This document shows positions 22,907-31,214 of a stretch of DNA of 44,730 nucleotides, in pieces; within the stretch, counting starts at the first letter, position 1, and the number at the start of each line of letters is the position of its first letter. Location of the stretch: the IMG/VR virus record IMGVR_UViG_3300046507_000186, positions 1 to 44,730 of that record; one strand, written 5' to 3'. The stretch comes from a virus. A program made the translations under genes and the position numbers. Under the pieces are notes generated by a model that ran no database searches, was not told the origin of the DNA, and saw only the letters and a program-made list of their open reading frames with translations.

Positions 22907-25099
22907 GTGCCGACCGTTCCGTCGCTCGATCCGTCGCAACTCGTTACGCCGAGTCAGGCGCCCGACTTCCAGGGCTCGACCGCTGTCACTGCGAGCCTGC
23001 TCGATCAGGGCTCGCAACAGTTCAGCCAGGCCGGTGACGCGCTCGGGCAGGCCGCTAACGCGCAGTCGCAGATGGCGATTGACGCGCAGAATCTCGCGAA
23101 CCAGACGCGCGTGAACGACGCGGTCAACCAGCTCAAGACGACGCAGCAGGATCTGATGTACAACCCGCAAGGCGGCGTCATGTCGCAAACGGGTGTCAAC
23201 GCGATCCAGCGGCCGAGCGGCATGAGCCTCGCCGACGAGATGACGGGCAAGCTCACGGACAGCGCATCGGAGATCAGCGCGAAGCTGTCGAACCCGATGC
23301 AGTTGCGCATGTTCCAGCAGCAGGCGTCGGACATCGCCACGCAGTTCCACGGTCAGACGACACAGTGGGAAGGCCAGCAGTTCAAGGCCTACGCGCTATC
23401 GACGCAGCAAGGCACGGTCAAGCTCGCGACGAATCAGGTCGGCTTGAGCTACAACAACCCCGAGCAGATCGACGCAGGGCTGCAGGCGATCAAGGCCGCG
23501 ACGTACGAAGCGGGCAAGATCAACGGCGCGGCGGCCACGGAGATCGAAGCCAACCAGTTGACGATGACGAGCAACGCGCTCGTCGGCGCGATCGACACCG
23601 CGCTGCAGCAGGGCCAGACGACGTACGCGAATCAGTTGCTGGCGAAGTACTCGCCGCAAATGACCGCCGATGACATCCTGAAGGTGAACGGCAAGCTGAA
23701 CACCTACATCGGCACACAGGTCGCGGCGACGACCGTCGCGAACGTGATGACCGCCGTAGGGCCGCAGCTATCGAATAGCCCGATCTCGCGCATGCTGACG
23801 ATCACAGCGCAAAGTGAGTCGGGCAGTAAAGACTACAACGCCGACGGAACGCCAGTAACCTCGCCGACGGGCGCGAAATACAAATACCAGGTCGTCAAAT
23901 CTACGGCGGGGGACCCCGGCTTCGGCATCGCGCCAGCGGCGAACGATTCGCCAGCCGAGTACAACCGTGTCGGCACGCAGCTTTTGACGGCGCTTGTCCA
24001 GAAGTACGGGGACCCCGCAAAGGCTTGGGCGGCCTACCACGACGGTAGCGGCGCGATGGACACCGCGCTTCAAAAAGCCCAGCAGGCGGGAACCCCGAAC
24101 GCGTGGATGCAGTTCATTTCGCCGGAAGGCCAAGCCTACGTCCAGAAGAACGTCACGGCGTACCAGTCTGGTGCTGTCAACACGACGCGCCCGGCGCTGG
24201 CCGACGTGATCGCGCAGGTGCGCGCGAACCCGGTCCTGCAGCAGAAGCCCGAATGGATGCAGCAGGCCGTCACGCTCGCGACGCAGCAATACAACGAGCA
24301 GACGCAGGCGATCGAGCAGCGCGACACCGCGGCGGTCGCGCAGGTGCAGCGCACGCTGATGGCGAATCGCGGCAATTGGGCGTCCGTCAACACCGCCGAT
24401 CTCGCGGCGGTGAACCCGAAAGATGTGCCCGGCCTGCAGTCGTTCGCAAAGAGCATGTCGGAAGGCACGAACGCGACGAACACCGCGCTGTATCAGACGC
24501 TCGTCACATCGCCGCAGATCATGGCGAAGATGACGAATGACCAGTGGCAGGTGCAGGCGCAAAACCTGTCGGTCGACGACTTCAAGACGCTCTCGAAGCA
24601 GCGCGCCGAACTGATCAATGACACCGGCTCGAACTCGCCGGGCAGCCTGAATCTGCGCGCGGTGAACGAAACACTATCGCAGCGCCTGCAGTCGATGGGC
24701 ACGAACCCATACCCGAAGATGACGGGCTTCAACTCGGACCCCGATGCTGTGTCGCAAGTTGGTGCAATCCGCCAGTTCGTGAACGAAAGCATTCTCGACG
24801 CGCAGCACCAGGCCGGCAAGAAGTTCACCGAAGCTGACATCGAGAAGCACATCGACACGCTGTTCACGAAGTCTGTCACGTTCGGCAATGTGCTCGACCT
24901 CGGCGTCGCGAAGATCTCGCGCGACCCAACGACCATGAACATGATGTCGATGACATCGGACGATATTCCGGACGACGTGCTGCCGAAGCTGAAAGCCGAC
25001 TTCAAGGCGAACGGCGTCACCAAACCGACGCCGGGCCAGTTGCTCGGCGCGTACTGGCACTTCAAAACAGCGCAATCCCGAACCGCGAGCAATCCGTAA
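22907..25099 (+). CDS. Internal virion protein with lytic transglycosylase domain
   Basis: The 730-residue protein is mostly Gln/Ala-rich helix. Residues about 295-400 form a soluble-lytic-transglycosylase-like domain: ITAQSESGSKDYN with likely catalytic Glu304, GDPGFGIAPAANDSPAEYNR, and GDPAKAWAAYHDG. Such enzymes open peptidoglycan so DNA can cross the periplasm during ejection (as T7 gp16 does). GTG 22907 follows a TAA directly. It belongs between the small ejection protein and the 2,017-residue protein, together a three-part ejection machine. Confidence 0.86.
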   Translation: MPTVPSLDPSQLVTPSQAPDFQGSTAVTASLLDQGSQQFSQAGDALGQAANAQSQMAIDAQNLANQTRVNDAVNQLKTTQQDLMYNPQGGVMSQTGVNAIQRPSGMSLADEMTGKLTDSASEISAKLSNPMQLRMFQQQASDIATQFHGQTTQWEGQQFKAYALSTQQGTVKLATNQVGLSYNNPEQIDAGLQAIKAATYEAGKINGAAATEIEANQLTMTSNALVGAIDTALQQGQTTYANQLLAKYSPQMTADDILKVNGKLNTYIGTQVAATTVANVMTAVGPQLSNSPISRMLTITAQSESGSKDYNADGTPVTSPTGAKYKYQVVKSTAGDPGFGIAPAANDSPAEYNRVGTQLLTALVQKYGDPAKAWAAYHDGSGAMDTALQKAQQAGTPNAWMQFISPEGQAYVQKNVTAYQSGAVNTTRPALADVIAQVRANPVLQQKPEWMQQAVTLATQQYNEQTQAIEQRDTAAVAQVQRTLMANRGNWASVNTADLAAVNPKDVPGLQSFAKSMSEGTNATNTALYQTLVTSPQIMAKMTNDQWQVQAQNLSVDDFKTLSKQRAELINDTGSNSPGSLNLRAVNETLSQRLQSMGTNPYPKMTGFNSDPDAVSQVGAIRQFVNESILDAQHQAGKKFTEADIEKHIDTLFTKSVTFGNVLDLGVAKISRDPTTMNMMSMTSDDIPDDVLPKLKADFKANGVTKPTPGQLLGAYWHFKTAQSRTASNP

Positions 25100-28000
25100 A
25101 TGGCCGACCTGACTGTTCCGACGACCGGCACCACTTCGAACCCGTTCACGCCTAGCGAGCCCGCCACGGCAGAAGTCCCGCCGGCTGGGGCTCCGCGCCC
25201 TGCTGGCCTGCCACAACTCGCCGCCCCGTCGCCCGCCGCCGCGTACCTGCAAAGCACGGCGCAGACGGCGCAGAGCAATATCGCGCTCGCGGTCGGCGCG
25301 AACCCGGATTACGAAGCGGAGATGGCACGCCTCGCGCAGCAGACCGGCACGCCGGTCGATAGCGTGCGCGCGTTCCCCGATGCCGTGAAGCAGAAAGCCG
25401 CCGTCGCGAGCATCGACTTCCAGAGCCTCGCTAAGCAGTTCCCGTCAACGGCGGCGTTCTACCAGTCGCAGCAGAACGCGAAGATCGCGCACGACGACGT
25501 GCCGGGTATGCAGGCTGTCGAGCGCGCGACGACTGCGCTCGGCCCCGCCGGTAACACCGTGCCGCTGGCGCCGGGCACGACGGGCTATTTCCAGCCCGAC
25601 AATTCCCCGCTACCGCTGCGCGAGCGCATGATGAACTGGGGTCGCAATCTGCTCGGCATGGGCGACGCCGTGCCGACGGGTAACGCACAGGGCGCGGGCA
25701 GCGCGCAGGCGTTCATCCAGAACTACGCGAAGCAGAACGGCATGACCGTCGGGCAGGAGCGCGACGCGGTGGGTGGCGTGTCTGAGATCCCGACGCAGTT
25801 CGCGCAGGGCTTCGAGAACGAATTCATGGCGCACCTGGCACCCGACGTCAATGGCCCCGCGCAAACGACGTCCGGTCAGGTGGCGAGCGGCGCGGGTAGC
25901 CTCGCGGGCTTCATTGCGGGCGCACCGTTGGCACTCGGTAAGCTCGCCGTGGAAAAGGTAGGCGGCTCGCTGCTTGAGCACGCGGCCGGCGAATCGTTCG
26001 CGAAGGCCGCAGCGAAAGACGTGATTGGGCAAGCATCGACGCTCGGGCTCGCGAGCGCGATCACCGCGACGGGCGACGCGCTCAATCAGAGCAGCCCCGA
26101 AGCCGCGCTCACGACCATCGGCCTGCAGGGTTTGCACGGCGCGGAAATGGGTGGCGTGTTCGGCGCGGCCGGGCGCATCCTGCCCGACTCGACCGCCGTT
26201 CAAACCATCGCGCGCGTGGTCGGCGTGAACGCAGTGATGGACGCCATTCAAGGCACGTCGATCGGCGATGACCGATCGACGGCGCAGAAGGTGATGGATT
26301 ACGGCCTCAACTCGTTTTTCGCGCTGCACGGCGCGGGCCGTGCGACGGGTGCGTGGGTGCGCGACGCGGCGAAAGCCGACGTCGCAATGGGCGACGCGCA
26401 GACGCTCACCGACCTCGCCACGTCGGCGGCGAACTCCAAGCTGCGTCCGCGCGACCCGCAGGCGTTCAAGGACTTCGTAGCCGCGGCGAACGCCGACGGG
26501 CCGGTGCAGAACGTGTATGTGGATGCCGCCACGCTCGCCAACGCGCTGAACCAGTCGGGCGTCAAGATTACGGACGTGGAAGCCACGATGCCGCGCGTTG
26601 CACAACAGTTGCCCGAAGCGATGGCGACGGGCGGCGACGTGTCGATCCCGGTCGAAGACTTCGCGACGCACATCGCGGGCGGGCCGCTGCAAGACGTGCT
26701 CATGCCGCACCTGAAGACCGACCCCGACGGCATGACGCAGCAGCAGGCGCAGGAGTTCTACCAGTCGCACGTCGATACGTTCAAGCAGGCGCAGGAAGCC
26801 GCCAGCGCCGACAAGGCGAACGACGACGCCGTCGCGCAATCCGCGCAGGCTGTGCACGACAACGTGCTCGACCAGCTCACGCAGGCAAACCGCTTCCGCC
26901 CCGACGTGAATAAGGTGTACGCCGCGCTCGTGCGCGACAGCTACACCGCAGCCGGTGCGCGCGCGGGCCTGTCGCCCGAAGCGATGTACGCGAAGTACCC
27001 GCTGCGGATCACCGCTGAAGACGCACCGGGCGCGAACGCGCTGAATCAGCTATCGCCGGGTGAGCGGCAGGACGAGCTTTCCAAGCTGACAGAGCCCCCT
27101 GTCGCGCCGGGCTTCGTTCGGCTGTACCACGGCGGTGCGGATTTCGATAACGCTACGGGCCGTTGGGTCTCTGGCGACCGGAAGTACGCCGAAGGCTACG
27201 CATCGAAGTCGGGCGAGCACGGGCACGTTTTTTACCTTGACGTACCGGAAACAGACCCGCGGCTGAAGAAAACCTTCGACGACGAAGGCACCAGCTTTAA
27301 GGCACCGATTGCGCATTTCGAATTGCGCGGCGACGATGCGAAGAACATGCAGAAGCTCGGTGGTGGAGCCCCCCAGCCGCTTGAAAGCCCGCCAGGAAAG
27401 CCGACTAGCGCACGCGGCAAGCTGTCGTTCTCCGACGACATCACCAGCGCGCCGAGCACGATCACGCTGAACAAGGATGCGGACCTCTCGACGTTCGTGC
27501 ATGAGCTTGGGCACTTCCAACTGGAAATGCTCAGCCACATGTCGAAGGACGGCACGCTGCCGGAAGTATCGAAGGACTTCGACACGGTGGCGCAGTGGAT
27601 GGGCACGACGCCGGAAGCGTGGCGCTCGATGTCGCTTGAGGATAAGCGCGGCATGCACGAACAGTTCGCGCGCGGCTTTGAAGCGTACCTGTTCGAAGGC
27701 AAGGCACCGACGCCGGAATTGCAGGGCGTGTTCCAGCGTGTGCGCGCGTGGATGATCAACGTGTACCGCTCGTTGCAGAACCTCGGCGTGCAATTGTCGC
27801 CCGAAGTGCGTGGCGTGTTCGACCGCCTGCTCGCGACGAACGACGCGATCCGCACCGCCGAAGCCGAGCGCGCGTACGCGCCGATGTTCCACACGGCCGA
27901 AGAAGCGGGCATGACGCCGGAAGAATTCCAGGCGTACCACGCGCTCGGCAACGAAGCGACGCTCGAAGCATCCGACGAGTTGACCGCGCGCACGCTGCGC

Positions 28001-31000
28001 GACATGCGCTTCACCGAGATCGCGAAGGAGCGCGCGAGCAAGGAAGTGCGCGCCGACGTGGCCACGAAGCGCGCCGCGATCCGCGAACAGGTGAAAGAAG
28101 ACGTCGCCAAAGAGCCTGCCTACGCCGCGCAAGACTTCCTGCTCGGGCAGGCGAACAAGGAAAACCAGATCCCCGCCGACCTGGTTGCCGAGCGTTTCGG
28201 CTTCGCGAACGCCGACGAGATGACGAAGGCAATCGCCGATGCCGAGCCGCGGCGCGAAGTCGTCGAAGCGCTGACCGATCAGCGCATGCTGGAAAAGTAT
28301 GGTGATATCACGTCACCGCAGGCGATGAACGAGGCCGCCAACCAGGCGATCCATAACGAAGTCCGCACGCGCTTTATCGCGACCGAATACAAGGCGCTGA
28401 CCAAGGCAACGGGCGGCGTGCGCGTGCTCGAAAAGGCGGCGAAAGCTGCGGCTGAGACGGTCATCGCGAACGCGCGCGTGCGCGACGTCAACGCGTCGAA
28501 GTATGGCGCAGCCGAAGCGCGCGCCGCCCGCGCCGCTGACGCGGCCCGGCTCAAGGGCGACCTGACCGAAGCCGCGCAGCAGAAGCGGAACCAGTTGCTG
28601 AACAACCAGCTTGAGAAGACCGCGCGTGCCGCGGCGGCCGAAGTGCTGAAGTCGCTGCAATATCTGAAGAAGTTCAACAAGGAAAGCGCCCGCGCGAAGA
28701 TCGATGTGGACGTGCGCGACCAGATCGACGACATGCTCGCGCGCTTCGACTTGCGCACGAACCCGGTCGACACACCGACGCGCCAGCAGATCAACCTCGA
28801 AAAGTGGGTCGAGTCGCAGACCGCGCTCGGCATGGCGCCGAACGTGTCGCCCGAGATGCTCAACCCCGCGTTCCGCACGCCGTACCGCGACATGACGATG
28901 GAGCAGTTTCGCGGCCTGACGGATGCGGTGAAGTCGCTCGAAAAGATCGGTCGCGACCGCAAGACGGTCACGATCAACGGCGAGAAGCAGGAGATCCAGC
29001 AATACGTCAATGAGCACCTGATCCCGAAAATGCAGGCGCGCGGCGATCAGTTCAGCGACGCCGAGATTTTCGACAAGCCCGCCGACCGCAGCAACAACCC
29101 GTTCAGGATCGCGCTCGATCACCTGACGTCGCAGTTGCGCGCGATCCGCGCCCAGCTCAAGCCGCAGGAATACAAGCGCAACCAGTACGACATGCACGAG
29201 TTGCTAGGCCCGTTCGGCGAAGCGATCTACGAGCCGGTGTTCCGCGCGAACTACCACGAGATCGACATGCTCAAGGGTATGTCGGACGACTTCGCGCGCA
29301 TGGCCGATCACCTTGGCCGCGAGTGGCAGGACAGCCTCAAAGAAGGCGTCGTCAACACGCGCCTGATGGACGTGAATCGCAGCACCGATAACCAGCAGGT
29401 GCCGCTGCGCATGACGCGCGGCCGGATGATCGGTATCGCGCTGCACGTCGGCAACGAGTCCAACTTCGACAAGATGACGCAGGGGTGGAAGTGGAAGCCA
29501 GAGGAAGTGTGGCGCTTCCTGCACGACAACATGACCGAGAAGGACTGGACCGCCGTGCAATCAGTGTGGGACCAGTACGATAAGCACTGGCCCGACATGG
29601 TGGCGATGAACCAGCGCCTGGGCAACACGTCGCCCGAGCGCATCGAGCCGCGCGCCTTCAAAACGAAATTCGGCGAGCAGCGCGGCGGCTATGCCGCGAT
29701 CAAGTACGACCCGCTGCGCTCGCGGCGCGGCGAGAAGGAAGCCGCCGGCCGCGCGATCGATCCGGGTGAAGGGCTCTTCGGCAAGTCGTACTACCGCCCC
29801 GACACCACGACGAACGGCTCGCTGAACGCGCGGAACCAGGGCTATACCGATGTGGTGGATCTCGACTTCCACACGATCCCGCAGACGATGACCGAAGCGA
29901 TTCACGATCTCGCGTACCGCGAGACGCTGATCGACGTCCACAAGATCATCACGAACGGCGATTTTCGCCGCCAGTTCCAGAAGACCTACGGGCCTGAAGC
30001 GTACCGCTCGCTGCAGGAGTGGCTCGGCAAGACGGCCAACGCCGACAATCAGGACCGCGAGATCGGCGCGCTGGGCAAGATCCTGCAATATACGCGCACC
30101 GGCATCGTGATCAACGGCATCGCGTTCCGCATCTCGACCGTGCTCAAGCACGGCGGTTCGGCGGCGATCAAGACGGGCGGCTACTTTACGGGCGGCGGTG
30201 AAAAGTTCCTCGCCGCGCGCTTCGCCGCAATGGGCACGAACTACGCCGAGGAAATCCGCGGCGCGCAGGACAAGTTCCCCGAGATCCGCGCGCGGCTGCT
30301 GCAGCAGGACCGCGACTTTCGCGCGATGTCGGCGAACCTGTTCGAGCCGGAAAGCAAACTGAGCAAGGCCGAGCGCTTCGGCCATGCCGCCGTCGCGTGG
30401 TCCGACATGATGACGGCCGTGCCGACCGCATGGGCCGCGTACGACCGCGCGATCACCGTTGGCATTCCGAAGAACATGGGCGGCACCGGCGAGCCGATGA
30501 CCGAGGAACAGGCCGTAGCGTACGCGAGCAAGGTCGTGCGCGAGGCACACGGCAGCAACATCACGACGGCACGCTCGATGGTGATCAACAATTCGAGCGA
30601 AGCGGTGAAGATGTTCACGACGCTGTATGGCTTCATGAACAACAGCTATGGGCAGGCGGCCGACATCGCGGACAAGCTGAAGACCGCAGGTATCAGCAAC
30701 CCGCAGACGCTCGCGCGCGGATTCATGGCGCTGATCGTGCCGGCGATATGGGCCGGATATCTGACCGAAGGACCGCCGAACGACAAAGACGGCTGGGCGC
30801 ACTGGATCGGCAAGTCGATCGCTATCGAAGTGGCCGGCATGGTCCCATTCGTGCGCGACGCGGCGGCGATGGTCGAAGGATATAGCCACGCGGGACAGGT
30901 CGGCGTCGAGTCGTTCCTGAACACGCTCGTCGGCGCGGGCAAGGACGTGTATCACCTGGCGACGGGGCAGCACGTCAACGCGCCGATCAAGGACATCTCC

Positions 31001-31153
31001 AACGCCGTCGGCATGGGGCTGCACATTCCGGGGCTCGGGCAGGCCGGTGGTTCGGCTCAGTATCTGGCCGATGTGGCGAGCGGCAAGCAGCACCCGAAAG
31101 ACGCGCTCGACGTTGCCGAAGGTGTCGCGCTAGGACGTGCACCGAAGCACTGA
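25100..31153 (+). CDS. Giant polyvalent ejection protein, 2,017 aa, with metallopeptidase and ART-like segments
   Basis: The longest gene of the genome. Residues about 672-755 (FVRLYHGGADFD, RWVSGDRKYAEGYASKSGEH, VFYLDVPETD) resemble ADP-ribosyltransferase-like domains of phage polyvalent proteins. Residues 801-805 are HELGH inside FVHELGHFQLEM, a zincin metallopeptidase motif. Long charged helical regions follow, then a conserved-looking block near 1,430-1,550 (RMIGIALHVGNESNFDKM, FGEQRGGYAAIKYDPLRS). A hydrophobic C-terminal region includes GFMALIVPAIWAGYL. It is probably injected into the host with the DNA. The domain calls beyond HELGH are from appearance. The 3' end is followed by the third CGTTCACATAC copy. 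Confidence 0.85.
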   Translation: MADLTVPTTGTTSNPFTPSEPATAEVPPAGAPRPAGLPQLAAPSPAAAYLQSTAQTAQSNIALAVGANPDYEAEMARLAQQTGTPVDSVRAFPDAVKQKAAVASIDFQSLAKQFPSTAAFYQSQQNAKIAHDDVPGMQAVERATTALGPAGNTVPLAPGTTGYFQPDNSPLPLRERMMNWGRNLLGMGDAVPTGNAQGAGSAQAFIQNYAKQNGMTVGQERDAVGGVSEIPTQFAQGFENEFMAHLAPDVNGPAQTTSGQVASGAGSLAGFIAGAPLALGKLAVEKVGGSLLEHAAGESFAKAAAKDVIGQASTLGLASAITATGDALNQSSPEAALTTIGLQGLHGAEMGGVFGAAGRILPDSTAVQTIARVVGVNAVMDAIQGTSIGDDRSTAQKVMDYGLNSFFALHGAGRATGAWVRDAAKADVAMGDAQTLTDLATSAANSKLRPRDPQAFKDFVAAANADGPVQNVYVDAATLANALNQSGVKITDVEATMPRVAQQLPEAMATGGDVSIPVEDFATHIAGGPLQDVLMPHLKTDPDGMTQQQAQEFYQSHVDTFKQAQEAASADKANDDAVAQSAQAVHDNVLDQLTQANRFRPDVNKVYAALVRDSYTAAGARAGLSPEAMYAKYPLRITAEDAPGANALNQLSPGERQDELSKLTEPPVAPGFVRLYHGGADFDNATGRWVSGDRKYAEGYASKSGEHGHVFYLDVPETDPRLKKTFDDEGTSFKAPIAHFELRGDDAKNMQKLGGGAPQPLESPPGKPTSARGKLSFSDDITSAPSTITLNKDADLSTFVHELGHFQLEMLSHMSKDGTLPEVSKDFDTVAQWMGTTPEAWRSMSLEDKRGMHEQFARGFEAYLFEGKAPTPELQGVFQRVRAWMINVYRSLQNLGVQLSPEVRGVFDRLLATNDAIRTAEAERAYAPMFHTAEEAGMTPEEFQAYHALGNEATLEASDELTARTLRDMRFTEIAKERASKEVRADVATKRAAIREQVKEDVAKEPAYAAQDFLLGQANKENQIPADLVAERFGFANADEMTKAIADAEPRREVVEALTDQRMLEKYGDITSPQAMNEAANQAIHNEVRTRFIATEYKALTKATGGVRVLEKAAKAAAETVIANARVRDVNASKYGAAEARAARAADAARLKGDLTEAAQQKRNQLLNNQLEKTARAAAAEVLKSLQYLKKFNKESARAKIDVDVRDQIDDMLARFDLRTNPVDTPTRQQINLEKWVESQTALGMAPNVSPEMLNPAFRTPYRDMTMEQFRGLTDAVKSLEKIGRDRKTVTINGEKQEIQQYVNEHLIPKMQARGDQFSDAEIFDKPADRSNNPFRIALDHLTSQLRAIRAQLKPQEYKRNQYDMHELLGPFGEAIYEPVFRANYHEIDMLKGMSDDFARMADHLGREWQDSLKEGVVNTRLMDVNRSTDNQQVPLRMTRGRMIGIALHVGNESNFDKMTQGWKWKPEEVWRFLHDNMTEKDWTAVQSVWDQYDKHWPDMVAMNQRLGNTSPERIEPRAFKTKFGEQRGGYAAIKYDPLRSRRGEKEAAGRAIDPGEGLFGKSYYRPDTTTNGSLNARNQGYTDVVDLDFHTIPQTMTEAIHDLAYRETLIDVHKIITNGDFRRQFQKTYGPEAYRSLQEWLGKTANADNQDREIGALGKILQYTRTGIVINGIAFRISTVLKHGGSAAIKTGGYFTGGGEKFLAARFAAMGTNYAEEIRGAQDKFPEIRARLLQQDRDFRAMSANLFEPESKLSKAERFGHAAVAWSDMMTAVPTAWAAYDRAITVGIPKNMGGTGEPMTEEQAVAYASKVVREAHGSNITTARSMVINNSSEAVKMFTTLYGFMNNSYGQAADIADKLKTAGISNPQTLARGFMALIVPAIWAGYLTEGPPNDKDGWAHWIGKSIAIEVAGMVPFVRDAAAMVEGYSHAGQVGVESFLNTLVGAGKDVYHLATGQHVNAPIKDISNAVGMGLHIPGLGQAGGSAQYLADVASGKQHPKDALDVAEGVALGRAPKH

Positions 31154-31155
31154 CG

Positions 31156-31166
31156 CGTTCACATAC
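31156..31166 (+). promoter_or_regulatory. Late-region motif CGTTCACATAC, copy 3
   Basis: An exact copy 2 bp after the stop of the 2,017-residue gene, in the 61-bp gap before the tail fibre gene. GAGAAT 19 bp past TTCACA could be a weak -10 box. Confidence 0.6.
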
Positions 31167-31188
31167 CCCGTTGTTTAGCCGGGAGAAT

Positions 31189-31214
31189 CCGTGCATCTAT
31201 AAGGGGTTGCACGG
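31189..31214 (+). promoter_or_regulatory. Hairpin presenting the ribosome-binding site of the tail fibre gene
   Basis: A perfect 7-bp stem (CCGTGCA with TGCACGG) closes a 12-nt loop, TCTATAAGGGGT, that holds the AAGGGG ribosome-binding site. The stem ends exactly at the ATG (31215). This may tune fibre synthesis. Confidence 0.65.
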
